A stretch of 64,000 bases of DNA from Salminus brasiliensis (GCF_030463535.1 NC_132896.1:33948262-34012261); one strand, 5' to 3'; shown: positions 11,925 through 23,984, counted from the stretch's first letter. Translations and numbers: made by a program. The notes: generated by a model not told the origin, from the letters alone.

Positions 11925-14365
11925 TAAATCAATATTCTATTGGTTCATTTATCACGTGACTGCTTCACCGGCTAAAAGGCCACGGTGAAAGGAAAGGCCA
12001 CGACTCCACGACTCGCTGCTTGAGTGTTTGTATCCAGGGAAAATAAGGAAAAGCAATAAACGGATGAATCTAGGTCCTACCACTTTGCAAAAATCTGTGC
12101 AGAGAAGTGATGTCTGAAGTCGCATAATCGATCCACGGTTAGTATGGAAGTCTTCCATCGAAAGCAAACCAGACATCCTCCCCTGAACGAGCCCAGAATT
12201 GGTCCTGGGTGCGGACTTGTGTATTCTGGACAACACCCTTACACACACACTTACAAACATACTCTAAATGCTAAGCTGTGGGGTCCACCTTCTCACAAGC
12301 TTGCATTGGGTTTTGGACAAAATTCTGCAAATCTGGTCTAGTTGCACAACAATAGATACAAAGGTAAACATTCATGAGCAGAGGACTGATTCAGTAAGCA
12401 ATTTACAAATGGGAGTGTCCGAAAAGCTGGAGTAGAACCTGCCCAGAATCCCTGACCTTAAATGTTCGGCAAAGTTCGTCACTGTGAGATCCTACAGAGT
12501 CGGCCACGAATGTGACTCAGCTGCTCACCTCAAACTCGAACCGCCAGGTTTGTTCCCAGGAGGCTCCCATGAGACAAATCCTGGGATGTGAAGCCTGCTG
12601 CTCAGGTGCCATTGTCTGAGTCCCCCTGGGACGAAAAGTAGATGGCAAAGGTCGATCTCTCTCCTTTACAGACCAGGAATGAGACTCTCCAGATATGCTG
12701 GCAGACCAGAATGAAATGTTAGTGAGAGGAGACAAGTTGTGACCTCCTGAGAGGCTGGAAGGTAAGTTATGACCTTTGGAGAAGTTGGAGGTCTTGTCTG
12801 AGATCCTACATGGTTCATTGTGGTTCACAAGGACCACAAGCTTCAGGTCTAGCTCTTTTCCACAGCTGGGCACTCACTCACACTGCAACTGTATCATGAT
12901 ATAACTATATATATATATATGTGATATATGTGGTATATATATGATGTACAGACCAAAAAAGGGGATCAGCTGCTATTGTGAAGCCAATGTAAGGTGCACT
13001 GATAATTCGGCCAAGCGTCTTTTGGCAGTATTTTTAATTGCAGGCAAGAAAAGAAAAGAATCATGTTCAAGTACCAAACTTTCCAGAGTCATTAGTCATT
13101 TTTTTCCCCAAAATGTAAAAAAAATTCTGATCATAAAGGACAAATTGGTGAACAAGGTCCAATAGTCTTCACGTCAGCACTCAAAGTCTTACAGCCCTAG
13201 TCGTATAGGCCTCAAATGCAGCTCTGGTCCACAGCTGGATGTTCACCCTGACCAACTGAAGCAGCATTATAATATCTGGACGGAGAAACAGGGTTTGGTC
13301 AAACATCAGACCTCCAGTTTGAAAGCAGATGGCCCTGCTTGCACCTCGAGGTGTCACTGCAGGGAGCGGTGTTGGTATGTTCTGCATGTCTGGCTGAAGG
13401 TATTCAGCTAAAGAGGCAGCAATGCGGAACAAGCTGAATAAAGAAAGTAATTGAGAGCCATTTCTCCGCCGGACGGGAGAGAAAGGGATTGCCCCGGGCT
13501 CTTTTCCATGCTCTCTCAAAAAAAACAAAGTCATAATTGAGGCCTTTGTAGCTGGGAACATTAGACTTTGAAATATTCATGTCCATGTTTGTCTGCGGAA
13601 TAGTAATGCTGGAAGTGCTGCCTCTTTAATATTAAACACAAATATTTGTATTTGTGAGTTTGTGTTTTACTTTATTGCGAAACGTAATAACGGGATGTTT
13701 ATATTCTCTGAGGTTTTTTTTTCCTTAATTATGGAGAATATTATTGTCATCTGTAATGGTGTAAACCTCTGGTCTGTATGTATGTATACACTGTGTGTGC
13801 ATTTGGATGTATCTAGCTAAAGGACTCTAACAACGATGAGGTAACAGAGCTGAAACAGGACCAGAAACAGCTTGGCTTTAGGGGTTGTGAGTCAAGTACA
13901 AACTATTAAGATAAAGAAAAGAAGCGTGCTGAATCCACACACTCGCACTGCAGTGCTCAATAATGCAAAAGGTTGGCAATATTGGCTTGTTTGCTGGGAA
14001 TAACAGTGGCAAACCAAGGACTCTCTGCCTTTCTTCCTCTGAAGCGAAATAAGTAACTGCCTGCATTAAAAAGCCAATAGTAGAATGGAAAGCTGTGAGC
14101 CATTTGGGAGATTAATGTGGGCAAAAATAAACATTGCATAGTTCATAACTACCACGGCGGTGAGAACGTGCCAAGATACAGCCCAACCTGCGAAGCCTCG
14201 GTCTGAAGCCATCTCAGAATATGAACAGAACTTTAGGAACCCTGACGTTCTCAGCAGAGAGCCAGTTGTCAATTTGTGTATCTAGCTTTGAAGAGGACGA
14301 CTGCCCAATATCATGTTTTTAGGGCTGTAATGATACAACCAAAAAAAAAGCAGAATTTGATGTGA
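11925..14365. other. Intergenic; AT tract and possible conserved block
   Basis: A TA tract lies near 12903-12950. The stretch 13420-13600 (TAATTGAGAGCC..., TCATAATTGAGGCC...) is repeat-free with homeodomain-like TAATTG/ATAATTG cores and may be a conserved non-coding element. No coding exon is supported, although open frames of 102-126 codons occur on the minus strand. Confidence 0.35.
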
Positions 14366-14369
14366 TATG

Positions 14370-14598
14370 TGAAGTGGTGATGCTAGACGACTGTAAGGTC
14401 AGAACTTCTCCAGAACATCAGCAGTAAGTCTTGTAGGGTGTTCTCAGGAGGCAGTGGTCAGTGCCTACCAAAAGTGCTCCAAGAAGGTCATCCGTGAAAC
14501 CATTGCAAGGCTCACTGATGCTCATGGAGGCTGCAGGGAGGGTCTTAAACCAATCTTAGGCAGGTGGTTTTAATGTTTTGGCTGATTGGCGTAAGTAA
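14370..14598 (+). mobile_element. Tc1-like family B copy, deleted
   Basis: Shows the N-terminal transposase remnant (CCAGAACATCAGCAGTAAGT..., CTACCAAAAGTGCTCCAAG) joined to the family B terminus GGTGGTTTTAATGTTTTGGC at 14562. The catalytic part is missing. Confidence 0.6.
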
Positions 14599-14599
14599 G

Positions 14600-15857
14600 C
14601 TGTGTAATAAACTGCTGCCGGATTTGAGCTTTTTTAACTTTGGGTGTCGAATGAAGAGTCCTTAGCCAAGCACCAGCAAAACCAGTGTATGTTGTGGTAT
14701 GAATGTAGGCAGACCAGCATTCATCAGATTCAGCGTAATTCACATTTTCTCACCATTTCTTTCCAAGTTGAAAGTCAAACCGGGTCAGGTCACCACCAAC
14801 CAGCCCATGGCGACCCAGTCAACAGTAGATGCCCAGTTGGCGAGAGCCGGAGAGTTAAATTACACTGATGTGTATCTAATACACCCTGCATGTTCACAAG
14901 TGCCCTCACTCGATGTGCAGCAATGCGACCACAATGCGCTGAGTCCACCCATTAACAGTGGACTCGGCGTCCGTTTATGAAACTTTCAGCCACAAACATG
15001 GAGGTGCTCTTTGACTAGGCCTGCCCCCAGCCTCTGTAAAGTGTGTGAGTCCAGTTTTAAACACAGCACAAGTCTTTTAGATGGTACACTGCGGCACCAA
15101 GGACGAGTTTTCAACAGAGTTCAACAGCACACACTTTAAAGCCTGATAAAACACTCAGTGAACTTACAGAGAAATGCATTCACCCTCCACTTTACACCTA
15201 CTCAAAAACACAAACTCTCACACACACACACACTTAACTTTTGCTTCTGTAGACACTTACTCAAATACAGACACATACTGTAGTACACCCACACTGCAAA
15301 AATAGTACAATATTAAATCTATTCTAAATATCACATTTACCGCTTTTAAATTAACCTAGGAATGTTTGATATTTGACGTTATTAAACGTCAGGCTCAACC
15401 TGCTATACGTTTCTATTCAGTGGAAGGTATTCAGGCTCAAGGCCTGACGAGAGCAGTGCATCCATCATGACTATCCAATTGAAAATCAATGTGCATCATT
15501 TGAAGCAACATTACGTATCAATTCAGCAGCTTCAGGATCATACTGATGCTCCACTGACTGTAACAGACATTTGGCCACAAACATTTGGCCACCCTAGTCC
15601 AGACTGGACCTTTTCACTTTTTCACATAATGTGAATCTGGCCGTTGCTCTTCATAGTATGGCAGAATTTCGTGACGAACGGACCAATAGAAATGCTCCGA
15701 ATTGGCTTCAGAATAAACTCTTTTTCCATTGACTTCCATTGAAAGTTAAGAAGGATTTTTCCTCCTCCTGTAAAGCTGCTATTTTAGAGATACAAGGTTC
15801 TTATTGGGAGTATGATATAAATATAAGATTTAGTATATAGATCAAAATATTAGCGTG

Positions 15858-15896
<39 letters not shown>

Positions 15897-16601
15897 CTAG
15901 CATGTCTAGAATACCCTACATAGGCCTACTACATCTCTCCAATCTCACTTAGACACCCACACCCACACACACACACATCTCTCTCATCTCAATGGCCAGA
16001 GTGGTGGGTGGGGGGGGTGGGACGATGGGACTTTACTGAATTATGAAAAGCCATTTTGCCATCTTCCTCCGCACACACACGGGGCAAATGAATAAAGTAG
16101 GTAGAACATCAGAACGCCTGAGAGGCCTAACATCCGCCGTGAGAGAGAGAGAGAGCGAGAGAGGTAGAGACAGAGAGAGAGAGAGAGTTAGAGAAGGGCG
16201 GGTGTGGGGGGCGCTGTGAAATGCAATCTCCCATATTGGCCTGCGAGTAATGGAGGGAGGCTCGGCATATCATTAAGTGGCCGTGGTGATGTATCATCCA
16301 GCCTCTTCGCATTAACTTATTAGCTTTACTTTCTGTCTTTTTCACTCACTCGCTCTTTCGCCTCGTCCGTCATTGAAACATAATCACCCTCTGAGAGGAG
16401 AGATAATAAAAGCAGAAGGATTAAATGACCTTAAGCGAGAAGGGACAGGGAGGGAGAGCGAGAGAGCTAGAGGTAGAAAGAGAGAGAGAGAGAGATGTGG
16501 CTATTTTATTCCCTCACCTTTCATTGCTTTTCATTGGCTCCTGGATCACAGACTGAGCATGAGACGTATATGTTAGCATTCATCTGCATCTCTCTCTCTT
16601 G

Positions 16602-16632
<31 letters not shown>

Positions 16633-17045
16633 TGTGTATTAATGGCTCCCTGCATGACTAGAGACAGTTCATTACTGAGCCTGTCCCAAACCCAATGATA
16701 AAGCCTTTTTAATTACATTTCATGAAACAATATTAAAGAGTACTGAGGTGTGCCTAATTTTTCCGCACACTGCCACGCCTCTCTGGGGGCGCCGTCATCA
16801 CACAGGAGCTGGGATGATTGACAGCTGGGTGTAATTCCTCCCCCTGACAGCTCCCTCTGTGTGAGTTATCATTTATTAGCCCAGGCTGAGACAGTTTTTT
16901 GAGCAGGGTTTTTTTTTCTGCTCTGCCTATACTGTACTGTACACGCACTGGCCACTTTATTGGAAACACCTCCACTTCAAGCTCCGAGGCCTGGCTACTG
17001 CGAGGCCGACGCGCACCGACTGGCCGGTTAGGCTCTGGCTGTGCT
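14600..17045. other. Intergenic; CA/GA tracts and two possible conserved blocks
   Basis: Holds (CA)n at 15864-15894, GA-rich tracts at 16141-16190 and 16450-16495, and (TG)n at 16601-16631. A lone transposon terminus, GGCCACTTTATTGGAAACAC, lies at about 16949. The stretches 16210-16440 and 16640-16890 are repeat-free with TAATTA and TGATTGACAG cores and look like conserved non-coding sequence. No coding exon supported. Confidence 0.35.
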
Positions 17046-17046
17046 G

Positions 17047-18325
17047 TAGAGGGTTCTGTAAGCAATACCGTAGAAGAACCGCTTTCGGTGCCATAAGGAA
17101 CCGTGTTGGAGATGTGTGCTGGGTGTGGAGAACCCTTTAAAGGTCTAAGGGGCCGTCGCTTGATGTGAAGGTTCTTCACACTATATTATATCCCTATTAT
17201 AAACATGGTTCTTCATTCAACCCAAGGTGGGTCGGTTCTGAGTGTGAAGAACCTGGTAAAGGTCGAAAGAACCTTCACTTGATGAAAAGTTCTTTGCCCA
17301 TTTGAAGGTTCTCTACACTCTTTATATATCTCTATTATAACGACGGTTCTTTATGGAACCAGAAGTGGTTTGAGTGAGAGGAACCATGTAAGGGTTCTAT
17401 ACCAATTTAAAGGTTCTCCACATTCTTTATACATCTCTATTACAACAATGGTTCTTCATGCAACCCAGAGTTGGTTGATTCTGAGTGTGAAGAACCTGGT
17501 AAAGGTCTAAAGAACTTTCACTTGACGGAAGGTTCTTTGCCAATTTGAAGGTTCTTCACACTCATGCATCTTTATGGAACCAGAAGGGGTTTGGGTGTGA
17601 GGAACCATGTATGGGTTCTTTAACACTTAGAAGGTTCTCCACACTCTTTATACATCTCTATTACAACAATGGTTCTATATGGAACGAAAAGTAGTTTGAG
17701 TATGAGGAACCACATATAAAAGTCTACAGAACTTTCTTTTGATGTAAGGGTTCTTTACCAATTTTAAGGTTCTCCACACTCTTTATACATCTCTATTACA
17801 ACAATGGTTCTTTATGGAACCAGAAGTGCTTTCGGTGTAAGGAACAATGTAAGGGTCCTTTACCCATTTGAAGGTTCTCCACATTCTTTATACATCTCTA
17901 TTACAACAATGAACAAAGGTTCCCCACACTCATGAATCTTTATGGAACCAGAAGTGGTTTGGGTGTAAGGAACCATGTAAGGGTTCTTTAACAATTAAAA
18001 GGTTCTCCACACTCTTTGTATATCTCTATCGCAAACATGGTTCTTCATGGAACCAGAAGTAGTTTGAGTGTGAGGAACCACATATAAAAGTCTACAGAAC
18101 TTGCTTTTCATGTAAGGGTCCATACCAATTTGAAGGTTCTCCACACTCTTTATACATCTCTGTTACAAACATGGTTCTTCATGCAACCCAAGGTTGGTTG
18201 AGTCTGAGTGTGAAGAACCTGGTAAAGGTCTGAAGAACTTTCACTTGATGGAAAGGTTCTTTGCCAATTTGAAGGTTCTCCACACTCTTCATATAGCTCC
18301 ATTACAAACATGGTTCTTCATGGAA
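17047..18325. repeat. Degenerate tandem array, units about 105-140 bp
   Basis: About ten units recur at roughly 17180, 17311, 17421, 17555, 17641, 17777, 17881, 18008, 18140 and 18281. Each has AAGGTTCTCCACACTC, then TTTATACATCTCTATT, then a short palindrome-like GGTTCTTTATGGAACC, then a GGAACCATGTAAGGGTTCTT motif. Units differ by internal deletions. The array runs directly into a Tc1 transposase fossil on its right. Confidence 0.85.
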
Positions 18326-18548
18326 CTTTGCAGGAACAGTTTGGGGATGGCCCTTCCTTCCTGGTCCAACATGACTGACCACAAGGGGACAAAGCAAGGT
18401 CCATAAAGACATGGATGAGCGAGTTTGGTGTGGAAGAACGTGAATGGCCTGCACAGAGTCCCGACCTCAACCCGACAGAACAGCTTTGGCCTTCTCGTCT
18501 AGCATCAGTGTCTGACCTCACGAATGCTTTTGGCAATATAGCGTATAA
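18325..18548 (+). pseudogene. Tc1-like transposase fossil (DDE region)
   Basis: Plus-strand frames read KTWMSEFGVEEREWPAQSPD followed by LNP, the diagnostic WPAQSPDLNP block around a catalytic Asp of Tc1 transposases, then LASVSDLTNAF. The glutamate-bearing LWDELE stretch is deleted between them. It ends in a GGCAATATAGCGTA-like terminus, so this is an inactive remnant of a second Tc1 lineage. Confidence 0.75.
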
Positions 18549-18549
18549 T

Positions 18550-18886
18550 GACAGTGTGATAATAGCGGGAGTGTGGCGACAGTAGCAGTAGCTATGGAAT
18601 ACAGCCCAAAGCCTAGTGTAGTTGAGCCCGGTCCAGTCAGCAGGAGACTGGCACTGTCCCTACTGTAGGAGTCTTTATAAGCCTTACTGCAGTGGGTAGG
18701 AATACAGCACAGCTGTATCAGTCATCTACAGATGAGCTGACATTCTCTGACCAGACAACAACTGACCAGTGATGAATGGCGAGAGGGATGGATGGGATGA
18801 GCTGCAGTCTGTGACTGTACTCCTACAGCATACACTGTCCTATGAAGTAGGTGGCTCTCATATAGAGGGTTTTTTTAAAAGAGAAA

Positions 18887-18937
<51 letters not shown>

Positions 18938-19390
18938 AATCTCTGTCTCTGTTGTGATGCCATGCCACAGTGCAAATAATGACTTTGTTAGGCCCCGGTA
19001 ATTAACAAATTAACTTTAAATGAACTCTAGACTAATAAAGATTTTCCCTCAGTATTGCGTCTCGATGGGATTTCACTTGTTAATTGTGGAGCGATATACT
19101 GAGTCAAGGAGTATGTTGATTATGAGATTAATTAATCAATTAATTACAGTACAGATCATCCAATTTAAGGGCTGTTCTTTAATTACTCTTCTTTTTAATG
19201 CAGATAAATGCCTTGAAAAGCTTCGAATTTAGCTGACAGACTGTGCAGCCACGTGAGCCAGAGACACTTTACGTATACATACAGTATGTACAGTAAACAG
19301 TGTGGATAATATAATAATATAAAATAATATAAATACCCTAACGATTTGTGCTGTTTTTATGCAACAACATGTACAGTGTACATTTAAATA
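18550..19390. other. Intergenic; TG tract and AT-rich possible conserved block
   Basis: (TG)n lies at 18889-18935. From about 18955 to 19235 there is an AT-rich, repeat-free block with many TTAATTA/TAATTAAC-type homeodomain cores, resembling a conserved non-coding element. No coding evidence. Confidence 0.35.
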
Positions 19391-19394
19391 TTAT

Positions 19395-19965
19395 AAACTA
19401 GCCATAACATTAAGACCCCTAATATCGAGTAGGCCACCAAAACAGCTCTGGTTCCACAAGACCTCTGAAGGTGTCAAGACGTTAAGACCTCAAGACGTTA
19501 AGGTGTCAAGACCTCTGAAGGTGTCAAGACCAAGACGTTAAGTCCTGTAAGTTGCCAAATTGAGTCTAGTGCGCCCATGACCCTGTTGCCAGTTCACCAG
19601 TTGTCCAGCACTTTAGGTAGGTAGTGACTAGAGCTGGGCAATATGATGATATATTTATCGTGTCATGATAAATTTGCTGCAGGTTCAGTTACTAACAGTG
19701 TGATTAGACTGGGTTAATTAGATGAAGAGCAGCAGATGTTGCATAAAAATGACTGTATTCAGTACAGAGAGAGAATCTGAATAGTGGCTAATAAGAATCT
19801 GTTGATACTGATGTTTTTAGTCTGTGATTTACATGTATTATGATAAATATCGAGTATTTAGCCTTTAAAAATCGTAATATAGTATTTTTACCATATCGCC
19901 CAGCCCTAAGACTTTTTGGAGATGCTCTGAGCCAGTCGTCTAGCCACCACAATCTGGTCGTTCAG
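19395..19965 (-). mobile_element. Tc1-like family B copy, interrupted by a MITE
   Basis: On the plus strand it starts with the terminus CTAGCCATAACATTAAGACC and continues with inverted transposase-tail sequence (ACAAGACCTCTGAAGGTGTC, itself locally duplicated). It breaks at 19627 and resumes at 19910 with GGAGATGCTCTGAGCCAGTC, the inverted N-terminal coding part. The gap is filled by an unrelated MITE, so the MITE is younger. Confidence 0.65.
19626..19910. mobile_element. MITE with GCTGGGCAATAT termini (family D)
   Basis: Ends are AGAGCTGGGCAATATGAT and CATATCGCCCAGCCCT, an inverted repeat typical of hAT-type teleost MITEs. It has an AT-rich interior with GACTGGGTTAATTAGATGAA. Further copies lie at 31555-31995 and 36780-37110, with a fragment near 50670. 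Confidence 0.7.
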
Positions 19966-19969
19966 ATCT

Positions 19970-20455
19970 ACTGAGACCGTCATATAAGTGCAAAGTCAGT
20001 GGAGCCACTGTGGTTCAGAGGTCCAGTTTCTCCACTTACTTGTGGATTGCACTAGCAAGACGTTGTGGCATGGACTGTATTAGGTGATTGACAGTCCACA
20101 GCTGGTCCACAGTGGCACTCGCCAGAGCCGTTGTTCCCCTCAATGCTGCTGGGAGGCACTCAACATGCAAGCATCCATTCTCAGTACACCTTCACAATGG
20201 TGGCTGTAGAACATCCTACGAAGTTAGCGGTTTTTAAAATGCTACCACTCTTCACCTGGAACCTGGTAATGCCCTTTTGGACATCAGTCAAATCGTGGCC
20301 TTTGCCCATGACAATCATTTTGCACTCTGTACAACTGACTGGTGTGCCCGCTTATTTAGACCTGCAGCAAACCAGCGGTCACATTGCATTTTTGACGTCC
20401 CAGGCCGAGTTCATTCCAAACCAGGGTGGTCATGATGTTTGGACTGAAGCTTGAT
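19970..20455 (-). pseudogene. Tc1-like transposase N-terminal fossil
   Basis: A minus-strand frame starts at an ATG at 20307-20309. It reads MGKGHDLTDVQKG, then TANFVGCSTATIVKVY, then a stop before EW. This matches the paired-type helix-turn-helix start of fish Tc1 transposases (MGK...DLS...G, then GxSxxTIxxVYxEW). The rest of the DNA-binding region is recognisable only as nucleotide remnants. It is inactive. Confidence 0.65.
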
Positions 20456-20459
20456 CTTG

Positions 20460-21524
20460 TTTTTTTTTTCCTTTATTCTCTTCCTGCATAGTTGTTTTTT
20501 TTATTATTATTATTATTTGGTTGCCATGTACTGTATATATTTACAAGTAAATAATAAACAAAATAAAAGAATGGGGTAATGCTGGAATGCCGTGCCAAGT
20601 CGAAGGCCATGGTTGAAAAGCCTACAATCCATTCATAACGTAACGGCCCCGTTTGGACTTTACAGGCAATCAGAGACTGAATCTCACTCTCATTCTTTTT
20701 CCTTTTCAGAAATCCTGACCGTCACACAAGCATTAGCTAGCTGACCTGAGGTTTGGAATAAGAGTGACTCACACACACACGACTCGGCGAGCTCTCGTAA
20801 ACTGCACAAAGCTCGCTTACTTCTGATACACTGATGCATTTAATCAGAGGGGTATTTTGCAGCAGAGGCAAAGCAATCATTTCTGCACAATAAGCCACTT
20901 CTAAGGCCGTCCACTTCCATTTGTGTGAGTGCGGCTCACAGCCTCCCTGCTGCATTATTTATCCCCATGATGAATTACACTCGCTGGATTCGTGCTGCTC
21001 TCCTGATACTGGATGTTTCTTTAATCAGTCACTCTGAAAAAAAAAATACAAAAAAAAAATGCTTGAGTTTCCTCGGGCCTCGGGCTCTCCAAAAATGTCT
21101 CTGTGAAGAAAAGCTGAAGGAAAGGAGCAAAACACAATCACTGAAACTCTGAAACGGGCCGCCCGAGATTGAAAGATGGAGGGATTGTTGAAATCAGACA
21201 ACGAAGACGTTGTTTTCCTGGTAACAAGTGTTTAACGACCAACCAGCCGATGATGATGGAAAATGGACGGGTTCGAAGCCATTTCCTCGTCACGGCAGGG
21301 ATTATTTAAAGGAGGCTTTCTAAGAACTGACAGCCGAACGCCGATTTCCAGTTACACTCTCAGCTGGGTGGAAGGTTGTAGAAAGCTCTCGTGAGAAATG
21401 CCGGGGAGTCGAACCGTCGATTAGGCCGAGTGGCCATTCTGGGTCAATATCATTGTTTTGCTCTTTTATCGATTGCTGTTTCTGAGCCAAGAAAAATCAA
21501 AACAAAATGCCCACAAACCATTTT

Positions 21525-21571
<47 letters not shown>

Positions 21572-21730
21572 CCTAGTCCTTGTCCTTGGTATTCAGTCAT
21601 ATATGCAGATATATTAGGTACTTTCCAGGAAAACACCATGATGACCACCAGGAGGCAGTGCTACATGTATACTATATGGCCAAAATTTGTGAACATCTGC
21701 CCATCCAATTTTTCTTCCAAAACCAGTTCC
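20460..21730. other. Intergenic; CA tract
   Basis: (CA)n lies at 21529-21567. The rest is repeat-poor single-copy-looking DNA (20580-21420) without a coding exon I can support. Confidence 0.35.
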
Positions 21731-21736
21731 GCCACT

Positions 21737-21975
21737 CCAGTGAGTGTAGTGTAGGACTGAGTGAGTGTAGTGTAGGATTGAGCGAGTGTAGTGTAGGACT
21801 GAGTGAGTGTAGTGTAGGACTGAGTGAGTGTAGTGTAGGATTGAGCGAGTGTAGTGTAGGACTGAGTGAGTGTAGTGTAGGACTGAGTAAATGCAGGGCA
21901 GATTGAGTGAGTGTAGTACTGAGTGAGTATAAGGCAGGATTGAGTAAATGCAGGGCAGATTGAGTGAGGGTAAAG
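21737..21975. repeat. 21-bp minisatellite
   Basis: About eight near-perfect copies of a 21-bp unit (GAGTGAGTGTAGTGTAGGAC and one more base) are followed by diverged copies (GAGTAAATGCAGGGCAGATT). Because 21 is divisible by three, the array gives a periodic open frame on both strands. I read that as a by-product, not a protein. Confidence 0.95.
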
Positions 21976-21979
21976 CAGG

Positions 21980-22480
21980 ATGGGGTAAAGCAGGGAGGCA
22001 GTGTGAAAAAAAACATGTTAGGTGTTTATGCAAGGCTTGCAGTTATGAGGTTCAATAGAAATCCCTTTAAAGGAGAGATACCCTTTACAACGAGCTCTCC
22101 GCGCACAGTGAACACAGAGTGAACACACTGCCCTGGATTGCTGTCTTGGGAATTTTCAGTAATGATGCCATATGGTGTGTATTCAGCATTAACAACCAAA
22201 GCATGTGTTTTGCATTTCTCACATTACAAGGGCATTTCAGCAGCCAGTGTTGGAATAGAAGCTACAGATATCCTGAGACTGACACCAAAAGTCCAAAAAA
22301 GATACCTTGAGACTGACACGATACTCTTAAACATAAAGGAGCTACAATGACTTCATTTGTTGTCATAGGAGAACCACTTCTGGATCCATGAAGAAGCTTT
22401 AAATTGATAAATTGATGACATCTCTCAAATAACCCAATTCGTAACCCAATCTCTCAAATAACAAATTTGTTTGGTTAGAC
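21980..22480. other. Intergenic, nothing recognised
   Basis: Single-copy-looking, AT-leaning. No exon, array or clear transposon end. Confidence 0.35.
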
Positions 22481-22484
22481 GATA

Positions 22485-22930
22485 CACTGTATACACCATA
22501 TTCTGATTAGCCATAACATCATCTTCATCTACAGTGGCTCCTGACAAGGGGTGGATACTTTGATCAATAGATGAAAAGTCAGTTCTTGATGTTGATGTGT
22601 TCAAAAAATGAACAAGCTCATCTACTTTGAGAAGAACCAATCTTTGATTGGCTAGACGACTGGGTCAGAACATCTCCAAAACATCAGACAGGTCTTGTGT
22701 GGAGTTCCCGGTATGCAGCGGTCAGTAGATGCCAGAAGTGCTCCAAAAAAGGACAACCGGTGAACCAGCGACAGGGTCATGGGCACCTAAAGCTTACTGA
22801 TGCTCTTAAAGGTCCCACCTCACAACTTACAGGACTTGAAGGATCTACTGCTAGATACCACAGCAGGATGCTTTCAGAGGTCTTGCGGAGTCCATGCCTC
22901 AAATGGTCAGATCAGTTTTGACAGCCTCCA
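22485..22930 (+). mobile_element. Tc1-like family B copy
   Basis: Starts ATTCTGATTAGCCATAACAT and contains the degenerate N-terminal region (CCAAAACATCAGACAGGTCT) and GGACAACCGGTGAACCAGCG. It then jumps to the transposase tail (CTTGCGGAGTCCATGCCTCA). The catalytic centre is absent and frames are broken. Confidence 0.7.
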
Positions 22931-22974
22931 CAAACTTCAGCAAGCAGTTCACCATAATTAGTGACCTACTTGAA

Positions 22975-23395
22975 GGTGTTCCCACTGCTGGAGTTCAGTT
23001 TCACCATAGAACAGAACTGACCAATTGGAATTACCGTACCCAAGCCTAAGGTCACCATGCCCAATGCCAGGCCTGGGCGCGAGAGGAGTAGAAAAGCCCC
23101 CCAGTATTGGATTGTGCAGTTCTCCGGAGTGATGATGGAGCTCGATCCAATATCTTTGGGATGAGTCAGAGCTGCAGAAGCGATCATCCAGCACCAGTAC
23201 CTGACCTCACAAGTGTTTGTATGGCGAAATGCAATCAACAATCTCACAGCAATGTTCCAAAATGTAGTGTAAAGCCTTCCCAGAAGAGTAAAGGCTGTAA
23301 CTTCAGCAAATAAGGGACAAACTCCCAATTAATACCCTTGATTTCAGAAGGAACCGTGGAGGATCAGGGGTCTACAAAAGGTCTCACAGATCGAT
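22975..23395 (+). pseudogene. Tc1-like family A copy, transposase tail
   Basis: Reads in transposase sense on the plus strand: SDHPAPVPDLTSVCMAKCNQ is visible near 23185-23240, followed by a V...SLPRRV-like tail (AGCCTTCCCAGAAGAGTAAA). It ends with family A sequence TGATTTCAGAAGGAACCGTG. Most family A copies here lie in the opposite direction. Confidence 0.65.
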
Positions 23396-23399
23396 GACC

Positions 23400-23980
23400 A
23401 GTGCTTCAGGATTTTCACCCCTAAAGAAAGTCTTTACGCCACTTTTTCTACTGAAGAAAGAATTTTCCTGCAATTACACTCCTGCCGTCTGACTGGCAGT
23501 AATGACTCATGCCAAAGCTCAATACAAAAGTCAGTTTCCTGTCATTATATCCCTCGAAAATGCAACTGTCTGAAATAAAATTGCATAACAGTGGACACAG
23601 TCAAGGCCATACGTCCATTACACAGGCGCATAATTACAGTCATTTTTTTTCCGCTGTTTGAACAGTCGTCTGCTTCACCACTCTGTGTTGTCTGGCCAGC
23701 TTCTCTCTCTGAACACTGAGCCTCGTTTACAGCCCTGAACGATCATGGTTAGTGGCATTTATTGGGAAACCTTCCTAGTTTCATCCCTAGGAATCTAGAT
23801 CCTACACTGTTTTTATTTATTTATTTATTTATTTTAATTTCCCTTATTTTCCTCAGCCAATTACCCAACCCACTCCTTAGCCCTACCCCCCGCCCCCCCC
23901 TCAAGTAAGTCTCTCTCTCACAGTTACCATAAACTGGAGTGCACCATGAGTAGAATCGCCACTGCCACCCTAGGCCAACA
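23400..23980. other. Intergenic, possible conserved non-coding block
   Basis: 23480-23700 is repeat-free with ATGACTCA (AP-1-like) and CATAATTACAGTCATT cores. A TTTA repeat lies at 23813-23834. No exon recognised. Confidence 0.3.
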
Positions 23981-23984
23981 CCCA

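Noticed and set aside
21580-21906. Frame with a seven-residue periodic peptide (SECSVGL)
   Set aside because: A 21-bp minisatellite is a multiple of three and stays open by arithmetic. There is no start context, signal or conservation evidence.
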